Assembly (NCBI RefSeq): GCF_900113955.1
Contig: NZ_FORH01000007.1
Span: 230,371 to 294,370, forward strand
Source: Celeribacter neptunius
GTDB lineage: Bacteria; Pseudomonadota; Alphaproteobacteria; Rhodobacterales; Rhodobacteraceae
Direction of reading: 5' to 3'
Length of the DNA stretch: 64,000 nt
Below, in pieces: positions 18,125 through 26,774 of the stretch. The number at the start of each line of letters is the position of its first letter. The first letter of the stretch is position 1. The translations under genes were made by a program, and so were the position numbers. The notes below the pieces were generated by a model. The model made no database searches, was not told where the DNA came from, and saw only the letters and a list, made by a program, of their open reading frames with translations.

Positions 18125-18865
18125 TCAGACCGAGGCTTGCAGCAGCTCTTGCGAATAGGCGTGCTGGGCCTGCATCCCGCGCAGCGCCGCGACATCCATG
18201 ATCTCGACAATCTCGCCATGCCGCATCGCGGCCAGCCGGTCGCACATATGGCCGACCACCGACAGGTCATGGGAGACCATCAGATAGGTCAGGCCCCGGT
18301 CCTTGCGCAGATCGACCAAGAGATTGAGGATCTCCGCCTGCACCGAGACATCGAGGGCCGAGGTCGGTTCGTCCAGCAGCAACAGTTTCGGTTCGGGCGC
18401 CAGCGCCCGGGCGATGGCGACGCGTTGTCTCTGCCCGCCGGAGAGCTGGTGCGGATAGCGGAAGCGGAATTTCTGCCCGAGCCCGACATCGTCCAACAGC
18501 TTGACCACGCGCGCGTCGATGTCACGGAACCCGTGCAGCGCCAGGGTTTCGCCCAGCACCTGATCAACCGAATGGCGCGGGTGCAGCGAGGCATAGGGGT
18601 CCTGAAACACCATTTGCACGGTCTTGTAGAAGCTCTTGCGACGCTGTTTGCCGAGCCGTTCGCCATTGACCGTGATGCCGCCGGACCATTCGGGGGCAAG
18701 CCCGGTGATGGCGCGCAGGATGGTGGATTTGCCCGAGCCACTTTCGCCGACAAGGCCAAAGCTTTCACCCTCGGGTACGGAAAACTCCGCGCCCTTGACC
18801 GCGTCCACCCGGTTGTGGCCATGGCCGAACCAGACGTCGAGCTGTTTGATTTCAAGCATATTCAT
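18125..18865 (-). CDS. dppF: Peptide ABC transporter ATP-binding protein (DppF-like)
   Basis: A 246-residue ATPase of an oligo/dipeptide importer. Walker A GESGSGKS lies near residue 40, signature LSGGQRQRVAIARAL near 140, and Walker [13 protein letters not shown] near 160. It is shorter than typical DppF (about 320) because the C-terminal peptide-transporter extension is missing. Its ATG overlaps the stop of the upstream ATPase gene by 4 nt, so it is the last gene of the operon. Confidence 0.9.
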   Translation of the reverse strand: MNMLEIKQLDVWFGHGHNRVDAVKGAEFSVPEGESFGLVGESGSGKSTILRAITGLAPEWSGGITVNGERLGKQRRKSFYKTVQMVFQDPYASLHPRHSVDQVLGETLALHGFRDIDARVVKLLDDVGLGQKFRFRYPHQLSGGQRQRVAIARALAPEPKLLLLDEPTSALDVSVQAEILNLLVDLRKDRGLTYLMVSHDLSVVGHMCDRLAAMRHGEIVEIMDVAALRGMQAQHAYSQELLQASV

Positions 18866-19719
18866 GATCGTCCACTCACGCTTGGGGCCTCGGACCAGGC
18901 GGGATCGCGCTGCAGCACTTCGAGATGATCGCGCGGCGCGTCGAGCCGCGGCAGCGAATTCAGGAGCCCGCGGGTATAGGGATGTTTCGCCTCGTGCAGC
19001 TTGTCGGCCTCACAGACCTCGACGACGCGCCCGGCATACATGATCAGCACCCGGTCGCAGAAATCGGCGACGAGGTTCAGGTCATGGCTGATGAAGATCA
19101 GCCCCATGCCGCGCTCGCGCACGAGCTTGTCCATGATGTCCAGGACCTGACGCTGCACCGAGACATCGAGCGCCGAGGTCGGCTCGTCGGCAATCAGGAT
19201 TTCGGGGTTGGGGATCAGCATCATGGCGATCATGATCCGCTGGCCCATGCCGCCCGACATCTCGTGCGGATAGGCCCGCATCACCCGTTCGGGATCGCGG
19301 ATCGACACCGCCTCCAGCATCTCGATCGATTTGGCATAGGCTTCCGATTTCGAGGCTTTGGAATGCAGCCGGTAGGCTTCCATGATCTGATCGCCGATGG
19401 TCATCACCGGGTTGAGCGAGAATTTCGGATCCTGCATCACCATGCTGATGCGCTTGCCGCGCACCTCGCGCATCTCCTTTTCGCTCAGCTGCAAAAGGTC
19501 CTGCCCTTCGAGCGAGATATGATCGGCCTCGACGACCCCCGGCGCCCGGATCAGGCGCAGGATCGAACGGCCGGTCATCGATTTGCCGGACCCGCTTTCG
19601 CCGACGATGCCGAGCCGTTCACGCCCCAGCGTGAAGGAGATGCCGCGCACCGCGTCAAAGACGCCGTTGCGGGTCGGGAACCTCACCCAGAGGTTTTCAA
19701 CATCAAGAAGCGTCGACAT
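18862..19719 (-). CDS. dppD: Peptide ABC transporter ATP-binding protein (DppD-like)
   Basis: The second ATPase of the importer, 285 residues. Walker A GESGSGKS is near residue 38, signature [15 protein letters not shown] near 155 and Walker [13 protein letters not shown] near 175. The C-terminal segment [15 protein letters not shown] belongs to the oligopeptide-transporter extension typical of DppD/OppD. The start overlaps the dppC stop by one base. It pairs with the next gene to form the nucleotide-binding heterodimer. Confidence 0.92.
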   Translation of the reverse strand: MSTLLDVENLWVRFPTRNGVFDAVRGISFTLGRERLGIVGESGSGKSMTGRSILRLIRAPGVVEADHISLEGQDLLQLSEKEMREVRGKRISMVMQDPKFSLNPVMTIGDQIMEAYRLHSKASKSEAYAKSIEMLEAVSIRDPERVMRAYPHEMSGGMGQRIMIAMMLIPNPEILIADEPTSALDVSVQRQVLDIMDKLVRERGMGLIFISHDLNLVADFCDRVLIMYAGRVVEVCEADKLHEAKHPYTRGLLNSLPRLDAPRDHLEVLQRDPAWSEAPSVSGRS

Positions 19720-20660
19720 CAGTCACCTGCTTTCGGATCGAGAACATCGCGCAGCCCGTCACCCAAGAGGTTGAAGGCCAGCGAGACGGTGAAAATGGCA
19801 AGCCCGGGCACGGTGGCGACCCACCAGTGATCGAGGATGAAACGGCGCCCTTCGGAGATCATCGCGCCCCATTCCGGGCTGGGCGGCTGGGCACCCAGGC
19901 CCAGAAAGCCTAGGCCCGCGGCGGCGAGGATGATCCCCGCCATATCGAGCGTCACCCGCACGATCAGGGACGAGATGCAGAGCGGCCAGATATGTTTGGT
20001 GATGATCCGGAAGGCGCCGGCGCCCTGCAGCTTGATCGCACTGATATAGTCGGAGCTGCGGATGGTCAGCGTCTCGGCCCGTGCCACCCGGGCATAGGGC
20101 GGCCAGGCGGTGAGCGAGATGGCGATCACCGCATTCTCGATGCCGGCCCCCAGCGCGGCGACAAAGGCCAGGGCCAGCACCAGCCGGGGAAAGGCCAGAA
20201 AGATATCGGTGATCCGCATCAGCACGGTGTCGACCCAGCCGCCGACATAGCCGGAGACGGTGCCGACCAGCAGGCCGACCAGCGGCGCGATCAGCGCCAC
20301 GAGGGCGACGATATAGAGCGTGATCCGCGAGCCATAGATCAGCCGGGACAGGATATCGCGCCCCAGACTGTCGGTGCCGAACACGTGGCCTTCGGTCCAG
20401 AGCGGCAGGAGCCGGCTGCCGAGGTTCTGTTCGAACGGGTCATGCGGCGCCAGAAGCGGCGCGAAGAGCGCGACGAAGAGCAGCGCCACGAGGATGCCGA
20501 GCCCGATCATCGCCATGGTGTTGGCGCGGAACGACAGCCAGCCATGATAGAGCGCGGAGAGCTTGGCATGGCGCCGCGAGGTCGGCGTCTCGGTGAGCAG
20601 CCAGGCGCGGAGGCTTTGTGCCTCGGGGTTTTGCGTGTCGGGGCTATGGGTGTCAGACAT
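19719..20660 (-). CDS. dppC: Peptide ABC transporter permease (DppC-like)
   Basis: A 313-residue inner-membrane permease. The start is the Met of MSDTHSPDTQNPEAQ at 20660, which overlaps the end of the preceding permease gene by one base; the upstream extension of the frame is a shadow of dppB. It has a long cytoplasmic N-terminus, a first membrane span near residue 48, the OppC-type motif GTDSLGRDILSRLIYGSR, and the permease coupling loop near VARAETLTIRSSDYI. Confidence 0.92.
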   Translation of the reverse strand: MSDTHSPDTQNPEAQSLRAWLLTETPTSRRHAKLSALYHGWLSFRANTMAMIGLGILVALLFVALFAPLLAPHDPFEQNLGSRLLPLWTEGHVFGTDSLGRDILSRLIYGSRITLYIVALVALIAPLVGLLVGTVSGYVGGWVDTVLMRITDIFLAFPRLVLALAFVAALGAGIENAVIAISLTAWPPYARVARAETLTIRSSDYISAIKLQGAGAFRIITKHIWPLCISSLIVRVTLDMAGIILAAAGLGFLGLGAQPPSPEWGAMISEGRRFILDHWWVATVPGLAIFTVSLAFNLLGDGLRDVLDPKAGD

Positions 20661-21733
20661 TATTTCGCCCTCGGATCGAAGATCTTGTAGAGCAGATCGG
20701 AGAAGATATTGAGCAGGATGAAGATCAGCCCCACGACCACGGTACCGCCCAGGACGGCGCTCATGTCGGCGCTCAGAAGTGCGGTGGTGATATAGCTGCC
20801 GATGCCCGGCCAGCTGAAGATGATCTCGGTCAGCACGGAGCCTTCCAGGAGGCCGGCATAGCTCAGCGCGATCACGGTGATCAGCTGCACGCGGATGTTG
20901 CGAAAGGCGTGGCGCCAGATGACATGCCATTCCGACATGCCCTTGACCCGTGCGGTGGTGACGTATTCGGCGCTCAGCTGTTCGAGCATGAAAGAGCGCG
21001 TCATGCGGCTGATATAGGCCAGCGAGTAGTAGCCCAGGAGCGAGGCGGGCAGGATGATATGGCTGAACGCGTCGCGGAAGACCTCGAGATTGCCGTCGAT
21101 CAGACTGTCGAGGAGGATCATCCCGGTCACCGGCGGCACCACATCGGCGTAGAAAATGCCGACACGTCCCGGCCCGCCGACCCAGCCCAGCACGCCGTAG
21201 AACACCAGAAGCCCCATCAGACCGAGCCAGAAAATCGGCATCGAATAGCCGATCAGGGCGACGACGCGGGCGATCTGGTCGATCCACGATCCTTTGCGCA
21301 CGGCGGCCAAGACGCCCAGCGGCACCCCGAACAGGATGCCGATCGTGATGCCGAGGGTGGCGAGCTCGAGCGTCGCGGGGAACACGCGGGCGATGTCTTG
21401 CGAGACCGGGTGAGCGGTCAGGAGCGAGGTGCCGAAGTCGAGATGCAGCACATCCCAGAGATAGTAGAAAAACTGAACGATCAGCGGCTTGTCGAGCCCG
21501 AGCTGGTGATAGACCGCATCATAGGTGCTCTGTGAAGCGCGCTCGCCAACGATCGCCAGAACCGGGTCGATCGGCATGACGCGGGCGATGATGAAGGTCA
21601 CGAACAACAGCCCCAGAAGCGTCACCGCGACAGAGCCGAGCGTGCGCAGCGTGGTCTTGAGCAGGGGCCATAAAGCGTGAGAGAGAGGCGCCCGGCCCGG
21701 GCGCCTCCCGTTCGACATGTCTTGCGCAGACAT
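20660..21733 (-). CDS. dppB: Peptide ABC transporter permease (DppB-like)
   Basis: A 357-residue permease with about six membrane spans, of the DppB/OppB family. It has the LGLDKPLIVQFFYYL and LDFGTSLLT stretches after the first span and the coupling-loop sequence EYVTTARVKGMSEW near residue 260. It directly follows dppA with no gap and overlaps dppC by one base, so translation is probably coupled. Confidence 0.92.
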   Translation of the reverse strand: MSAQDMSNGRRPGRAPLSHALWPLLKTTLRTLGSVAVTLLGLLFVTFIIARVMPIDPVLAIVGERASQSTYDAVYHQLGLDKPLIVQFFYYLWDVLHLDFGTSLLTAHPVSQDIARVFPATLELATLGITIGILFGVPLGVLAAVRKGSWIDQIARVVALIGYSMPIFWLGLMGLLVFYGVLGWVGGPGRVGIFYADVVPPVTGMILLDSLIDGNLEVFRDAFSHIILPASLLGYYSLAYISRMTRSFMLEQLSAEYVTTARVKGMSEWHVIWRHAFRNIRVQLITVIALSYAGLLEGSVLTEIIFSWPGIGSYITTALLSADMSAVLGGTVVVGLIFILLNIFSDLLYKIFDPRAK

Positions 21734-23329
21734 TTACTTGGTGACCTGCCAGTAGGCGGCGGAGGTGACGGCCTGACCGGTGGAGAAGTTCATGACATTC
21801 TCCTGCAGCGCCGATTGTTCGATCTGTTGGAACATGATGGCAAAGGGCGAGGTCTCGCGGAACTCGGCCTGAATGTCCTGATACATCTTGATCCGCGTGT
21901 CGCGGTCGGTCTCGGTGACCGCCGCGGCGGTTTTCTCGGTCAGATCGCCCGGGTTCCAGGCCGTGCGCCAGGCCAGAAGGCCGGTGGCATTCGCCGCGTC
22001 GCTGTTGTCCGGGTTATAGGCAAAGGTGCCGGCATTGGTCTGCGGATCCGGGTAGTCCGGGCCCCAGGCGCCGAGATAGACGTCGAGATCGCGGGCGCGG
22101 AAGCGGCCGAGGATCTGTTTCGCCGTGCCGACGGTGATGTTGAGCTTGATACCGGCCTGCGCCAGCGTGTTCTGCAGCGATTGCGCGATCTCGATGCGTT
22201 CCTGGGCCTCGCGGACACCGGCTTCGATCTCGAGCCCTTCGACACCGGCTTCGGCCAGAAGTGCCTTGGCTTTCTCGATGTTGAGCGAGAACGGGTTCTC
22301 GTCGGAGGCGCCGAGATAGGTGGCGGGCAGGAAGTTCTGATGGATCGTGTACTGACCCTTCAGGAAGCTGTTCTGCATGCCTTCGTAATCGATCAGATAT
22401 TTGAAGGCCTGACGCACTTCCGGTTTCGACAGCACCGGATGGTTGCCATTGAGCGCGATATACATCAGGCGGCCCTTGAGCTCGTCCTCGACCTTGAGGC
22501 CGTCCATCTCCATCACGCCGGCGATGTCCTCGGGGTTGAGGTTGCGGGCGATGTCGATGTCGCCGCGCTCGAGCAGGAGACGCTGCGAGGCGCTTTCGAT
22601 CACGTGACGCACGATCACCCGTTCCATCGCCGGGGCGCCGCCGTAATAGTCGGGGTTGGAAACAAGCGTGACGCTCTCGTTGGGTTTCCAGCTGCCCAGA
22701 GTGTAGGGGCCGGAGCCTGCCGAATTGGTCTTGAGCCAGGTGTTGCCCATGTCGCCATCGACCTCATTGGCCATCACCAGCTCCATGTCGACGATGCCGC
22801 CGATGGTCGCGGTCAGACAGTTGAGCACAAAGGAGGTGGCGTATTTCTTGTCGGTGGTGATGATCAGCTTGTTGCCCTCGGCCTTGATCGTCTCCGCCAC
22901 GTTTTCCGGGGTAAAGCCGAACTGGGTCAGGATGAAGGCCGGAGTTTTGTTCAGGATCACCGCGCGTTGCAGCGAAAACGCTGCATCTTCCGCACGCACC
23001 GGGTTGCCGGAATGGAATTTCACACCTTCGCGCATCGTAAAGGTGATGGTCATGCCATCCTCGGAGACCTCCCAGCTTTCCGCCAGATCAGGCTTGTAGC
23101 CCGCGCTCAGGTCCGCCGGGTCGAGATAGACCAGACGGCCATAGACGTTGCGGCTGACATCGGAGCCGGCGAATTCAAAGCTCTCGGCCGGGTCCAGCGT
23201 GGTGATGTCGTCGATCCGGTGGGCAATCACCAGCATGTTGGCCGGGGTCTCGGCCCAGGCGCCAAAAGAGGACACACTCACGGCAAGCCCGAGGGCTGCA
23301 CCGCACAGCAAACGATTCATTACATTCAT
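21734..23329 (-). CDS. dppA: Periplasmic peptide-binding protein (SBP family 5, DppA-like)
   Basis: A 531-residue solute receptor. An N-terminal Sec signal peptide ends at about SFGAWAE (residue 27). The mature protein has the family 5 pattern, with TLDPAESFEF, YKPDLAESWEVSEDGMTITFTLR-like sequence and EWN-type C-terminal features. AGGAGAG lies 7 nt before the ATG at 23329. It is expected to bind di- or oligopeptides; the linked M19 dipeptidase supports a dipeptide or related amide ligand. Confidence 0.92.
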   Translation of the reverse strand: MNVMNRLLCGAALGLAVSVSSFGAWAETPANMLVIAHRIDDITTLDPAESFEFAGSDVSRNVYGRLVYLDPADLSAGYKPDLAESWEVSEDGMTITFTMREGVKFHSGNPVRAEDAAFSLQRAVILNKTPAFILTQFGFTPENVAETIKAEGNKLIITTDKKYATSFVLNCLTATIGGIVDMELVMANEVDGDMGNTWLKTNSAGSGPYTLGSWKPNESVTLVSNPDYYGGAPAMERVIVRHVIESASQRLLLERGDIDIARNLNPEDIAGVMEMDGLKVEDELKGRLMYIALNGNHPVLSKPEVRQAFKYLIDYEGMQNSFLKGQYTIHQNFLPATYLGASDENPFSLNIEKAKALLAEAGVEGLEIEAGVREAQERIEIAQSLQNTLAQAGIKLNITVGTAKQILGRFRARDLDVYLGAWGPDYPDPQTNAGTFAYNPDNSDAANATGLLAWRTAWNPGDLTEKTAAAVTETDRDTRIKMYQDIQAEFRETSPFAIMFQQIEQSALQENVMNFSTGQAVTSAAYWQVTK

Positions 23330-23377
23330 TTTACTCTCTCCTGTTGGATTTTTGTCTTCACATGTGCTGGTGCGGGG

Positions 23378-24439
23378 TTATTGCCCCCAGGTTTTTTTCA
23401 GCACGCGCAGCCAGTTTTCGTGGCACAGCTTGGCGATCAAGGCGTCGCCATATCCGTGTTGTGCCATCGCCTGTCTCAGTTTGGGCAAGCCTGCGCAGGT
23501 GGTCAGATCCGGCGGCACCACGGCACCGTCGTAATCGGAGCCCATGCCGACCCGGTCCTCGCCCAGATGGGTGATCAGGTGATCGAGGTGCCGCAGCATT
23601 TGCTCAAGCGGCACATCGGGGATCATCCGCCCATCCTCGCGCAGAAACGCCACGGCGAAATTCAGTCCGACCATGCCGTCGCTGTCGCGGATGGCGGCCA
23701 GTTGATCGTCGGTCAGGTTGCGGCTGTGCGGGCAGATCGCATAGGCGTTGGAATGGGTGGCGACCAGAGGTGCGTCCGACAGTTTCGCGACATCCCAGAA
23801 CCCCGCCTCGTTGAGATGCGACAGGTCGATCATGATGCCCATCTCGTTGCAGGCCTTGACCAGGCGCTTGCCATCCTCGGTCAGTCCCGGTCCGGTGTCG
23901 CCGGTGCTCGGGTAGCGAAACGGCACGCCATGGCCAAAGATGGTCGAGCGGCTCCACACCGGCCCGAGCGAGCGCAGCCCGGCCTGATAGAGCACCTCGA
24001 GCGTGTGGAAATCCGGATCGATCCCCTCGGCCCCCTCGATATGGAAAATCGCCGCCATCTTGCCCTCTTCGAGGCAGGCGCGGATATCGGCGGCGCTGCG
24101 GCAGATTTTCAGCGCGCCGAGCTTTTCCATCTCGAACAGGATCGCGGACTGCGCCATCACCACTTCGATTGCGTCTTTCCAGGCGATCGGGTCCGGCAGC
24201 GGCATGTCGTAGCGCGGCTTTGTCATCTCGTCGAATTTGAGCGCCCGGTCGGTCGGCGAGGGCACGTAGACGGCGAAGAAGCCGCCGCCAAATCCGCCCG
24301 CCTGCGACTTCGGCAGGTCAATGGCGCCCTCGCAACCACTGATAAAGCTCTCGGCTGCGGCCAGGCCGCCAGCCCGGTAAAGTTTCAGCAAAACATCATT
24401 ATGTCCGTCAAAGACGGTCGGCGTAGTCTCGAATGCCAT
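23378..24439 (-). CDS. Dipeptidase of family M19
   Basis: A 353-residue zinc dipeptidase of the membrane dipeptidase/AC-peptidase family. The metal ligands are visible: FDGHND near residue 10, FHIEGAEG near 130, IDLSHLNE near 200, ATHSNA near 225, and GSDYDG near 300. There is no signal peptide, so it acts in the cytoplasm. It is the first gene of the unit that continues with the peptide importer, so imported dipeptides, possibly with unusual or D-residues, would be hydrolysed here. Confidence 0.92.
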   Translation of the reverse strand: MAFETTPTVFDGHNDVLLKLYRAGGLAAAESFISGCEGAIDLPKSQAGGFGGGFFAVYVPSPTDRALKFDEMTKPRYDMPLPDPIAWKDAIEVVMAQSAILFEMEKLGALKICRSAADIRACLEEGKMAAIFHIEGAEGIDPDFHTLEVLYQAGLRSLGPVWSRSTIFGHGVPFRYPSTGDTGPGLTEDGKRLVKACNEMGIMIDLSHLNEAGFWDVAKLSDAPLVATHSNAYAICPHSRNLTDDQLAAIRDSDGMVGLNFAVAFLREDGRMIPDVPLEQMLRHLDHLITHLGEDRVGMGSDYDGAVVPPDLTTCAGLPKLRQAMAQHGYGDALIAKLCHENWLRVLKKTWGQ

Positions 24440-24503
24440 TGGAATTCCGTTCCTGTGTGTCCCGTTACAGTAGGAAATGATTTCTCATAGGAAACAAAAA
24501 TAT

Positions 24504-24522
24504 GTATGATAATAACTCATAC
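24504..24522. promoter_or_regulatory. LysR-type operator between the dipeptidase and LysR genes
   Basis: GTATGA-N7-TCATAC is a perfect 6-bp dyad of the T-N11-A type in the 109-bp divergent gap. A smaller dyad (ATGA-N4-TCAT, 24477-24488) is nearby and could be the activation half of the operator. Confidence 0.65.
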
Positions 24523-24548
24523 GATTATGAGCTTCGCGCAGAGAGACG

Positions 24549-25457
24549 ATGGCAGCTAAAACTTGGCACAGTCTGCCCGAATATCAGGCACTTCGTGCAT
24601 TGATGGAATGCGGGACCACCTCGGAGGCCGCGAATCGGCTGGGTCTGTCGCAATCCGCGATCAGCCGGTCCATCGCCTCTCTGGAGGCCCGCACCGGGCG
24701 CATCCTGTTCGAACGCGATGGCCGGTTGTTGCGCCCGACCAACGAGGCGGCGCAGCTCAACCTGCGCCTCGATGCGCTGTTCGATGCTTTGGAAAAGCTC
24801 GATCACCCGACCGAGCTGGAGCAGGAAACCTTGCAGATCATCGCGCCGCCGACCTATGCCCATCGCTATCTCGTGCATCACATCGCGGGGTTTCTGAAGG
24901 CCAATCCGCATTTCTATGTCGGGCTCGAGGTGGCCGCCTCCGACATGGTCGCCCGCGGCATTCTCGACGAGCGCTATGATCTGGGCTTTCTCGGGGTGGA
25001 ACTGCCGCGTGACGGGATCAAGCTGACGCCGTTTCGGACATCGAACGCCGTTTGTGTCATGCCGCACGGGCATCCGCTGGCCGATCATGCGATCATTCAT
25101 CCCGAGGATCTGGACGGGCAGAACCTCATCGCCCTGAGCCGGCGTCACGCCCGGCGTGCCGAGCTCGAGAAAGTGCTTCAGGCCTGTCGAAGCGCCCCGA
25201 ATGTCGTGGCCGAGGTCTCGACCTCTTTCGCCGCTGTCGATCTGGCGCGCGAGGGGCTGGGCCTGTCCATCGTCAACCCGTTTCCGGTGGTGCATTACCG
25301 GGCCGAAGACGTGGTGTTCCGGCCCTTCGCCTCGCAAATCCGCTACAGCACCTATTATGTGACGCCGAAACATCGCCCGACCACGGCGATCGCGCGGGCC
25401 TTTGTGCAGCATCTGCAGCTGCACACGGCCAAGGACACGTTCTCGCAAAAGGCCTAG
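24549..25457 (+). CDS. LysR-family regulator of the dipeptidase/importer operon
   Basis: A 302-residue LysR protein. The N-terminal helix-turn-helix contains TTSEAANRLGLSQSAISRSIASLEARTG, followed by a LysR substrate-binding domain from about residue 95. It is divergent from the M19 dipeptidase and peptide importer operon, with a clear T-N11-A dyad in the shared promoter region, and so is the likely activator of that operon. The inducer is unknown. Confidence 0.9.
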   Translation: MAAKTWHSLPEYQALRALMECGTTSEAANRLGLSQSAISRSIASLEARTGRILFERDGRLLRPTNEAAQLNLRLDALFDALEKLDHPTELEQETLQIIAPPTYAHRYLVHHIAGFLKANPHFYVGLEVAASDMVARGILDERYDLGFLGVELPRDGIKLTPFRTSNAVCVMPHGHPLADHAIIHPEDLDGQNLIALSRRHARRAELEKVLQACRSAPNVVAEVSTSFAAVDLAREGLGLSIVNPFPVVHYRAEDVVFRPFASQIRYSTYYVTPKHRPTTAIARAFVQHLQLHTAKDTFSQKA

Positions 25458-25508
25458 CCCGCCGGCCCGCCGTATCCGGGGCAAACTCCGCAGATCGTGC
25501 CGAACGGC

Positions 25509-26471
25509 TCAGTGCCCGGGCGGTGTCGTGGCAGCCGCGCCGCGTTTTTCCAGCTCCTTGCGCAGCCCTTCCGGCGCGGCATAGCCCCAGCCGGGATACA
25601 TGCCGCAGATCACCTCCATCATCTGGCGGATCGGGCGCGAACTGTCGTCGCGACGAAAGCTCATGAAGATCGGCGAGGTGGCATGTTCCTCGATCGGGCG
25701 AAAGCACAGCCCGTCCATGCGCGAGCGCCGCACCGCCTCGGGCACGAGCGCGATGCCTTCTTCGGCCGCCACCAGCCCGATGGCGATGTGCAATTCGCGC
25801 GCCTCATGGGCGATATTGGGCGAAAGCCCATGATCATGAAACACGGTCAGCACCTGATCGGCATAGCTCGGGCGCGGCTGGCTCGGGTAGAGGATCTGCG
25901 GCTCCTGGGCGATGCGGGTCAGGGGCAGCGGGCTGCATTCGCGGGCCAGCGGGTGGGTCTCGGGCAGCGCCACCAGCATGTCCTCTTCGCGCAGCAGCAC
26001 CCGGGTGATGCCCGGATCTTCGAACCGCTGGGTGCCGAAGCCGGCATCGATGCGCCCCTCCTTGAGCGCCGGGATCTGTTCCAGACTGCTCATCTCGATC
26101 AGGTTGATCTCGACATCCTGCGCCACCTTGCGAAAGCCGCGGATGAGCGCCGGAAAGCGGCCGTACATGGTCGAGGCGACAAAGCCGAAGACGACGCTGC
26201 GCTTGCCGGACTGTGCCGAGCGCTCGATCATCTGTTTCGCGGCTTCGGCGTGGGCGAGGATCTGTTCGGCCTGTTTCAGAAACAGCCGCCCGGGTGCGGT
26301 GAGTTTCAGGGGCCGGACAGAGCGGTCGATCAGCTCCGTGCCCATCTCCGCCTCCAGCATCTGGATCTGACGGCTCAGTGGCGGCTGGGCCATATGCAGC
26401 TTTTCGGCGGCGCGGGAAAAATTCCGCTCGCTCGCCACCGCCACGAAATAGCGGAGCTGGCGCATCTCCAT
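25509..26471 (-). CDS. benM: LysR-family regulator, BenM/CatM-like
   Basis: A 320-residue LysR protein. The start is ATG 26471 because GGGGAGGG lies 6 nt upstream; the frame runs on further without a ribosome site. The N-terminus MEMRQLRYFVAVASERNFSR and helix AAEKLHMAQPPLSRQIQ match the BenM/CatM group. It is divergent from benA. A perfect CTATAC-N7-GTATAG dyad covers its own ribosome site, which predicts autorepression. BenM-type proteins respond to benzoate and cis,cis-muconate. It is one of three related LysR genes in the island, so the symbol is by analogy. Confidence 0.85.
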   Translation of the reverse strand: MEMRQLRYFVAVASERNFSRAAEKLHMAQPPLSRQIQMLEAEMGTELIDRSVRPLKLTAPGRLFLKQAEQILAHAEAAKQMIERSAQSGKRSVVFGFVASTMYGRFPALIRGFRKVAQDVEINLIEMSSLEQIPALKEGRIDAGFGTQRFEDPGITRVLLREEDMLVALPETHPLARECSPLPLTRIAQEPQILYPSQPRPSYADQVLTVFHDHGLSPNIAHEARELHIAIGLVAAEEGIALVPEAVRRSRMDGLCFRPIEEHATSPIFMSFRRDDSSRPIRQMMEVICGMYPGWGYAAPEGLRKELEKRGAAATTPPGH

Positions 26472-26472
26472 A

Positions 26473-26491
26473 CTATACCCTCCCCGTATAG
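26473..26491. promoter_or_regulatory. BenM/CatM-type operator overlapping the LysR leader
   Basis: CTATAC-N7-GTATAG is a perfect dyad that contains the established BenM/CatM consensus ATAC-N7-GTAT. The 7-nt spacer is part of the GGGGAGGG ribosome site of the LysR gene, so binding would block its expression. Confidence 0.75.
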
Positions 26492-26588
26492 AAACAGATG
26501 AACTTGGTCTTGGATTTTCTATCCCATGCCGCCCACACTGGTCCAATCTTGTTTGGATGCGGCGGCAGGAGGAGCGGCCGTTTGGGAG

Positions 26589-26614
26589 GTATCACCTGAT
26601 ACCATAAAGGTTTC
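26589..26614. promoter_or_regulatory. BenM/CatM-type operator upstream of benA
   Basis: The site has ATAC-N7-GTTT (one mismatch to ATAC-N7-GTAT) preceded by a second half-site, so that GGTATC-N4-GATACC forms a perfect dyad at 26588-26603. 20 of 26 positions match the site upstream of the intradiol dioxygenase gene at 40712-40737. It lies about 160 nt before the benA start in the 303-bp LysR-benA gap, which contains no other gene. Confidence 0.7.
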
Positions 26615-26774
26615 AAAGAGGCGTGACTGGCCTCTTCACCCCCGCGAGGGGGATGGATCTCTACATGCTGTCGTCAGCTGCAGCGCAGCGATCCGTGCAC
26701 CTTCCTGCCGGTCCGAACGGGACAGCATAAGGCCGTGCCAGGAGGCACAGGTCCGCCAAAACTGGAGGAAACGC

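Noticed and set aside
21677..24490. 937-codon open frame on the plus strand over the dppA-dipeptidase region
   Set aside because: It is antisense to two well-supported genes and has no recognisable family or ribosome site.
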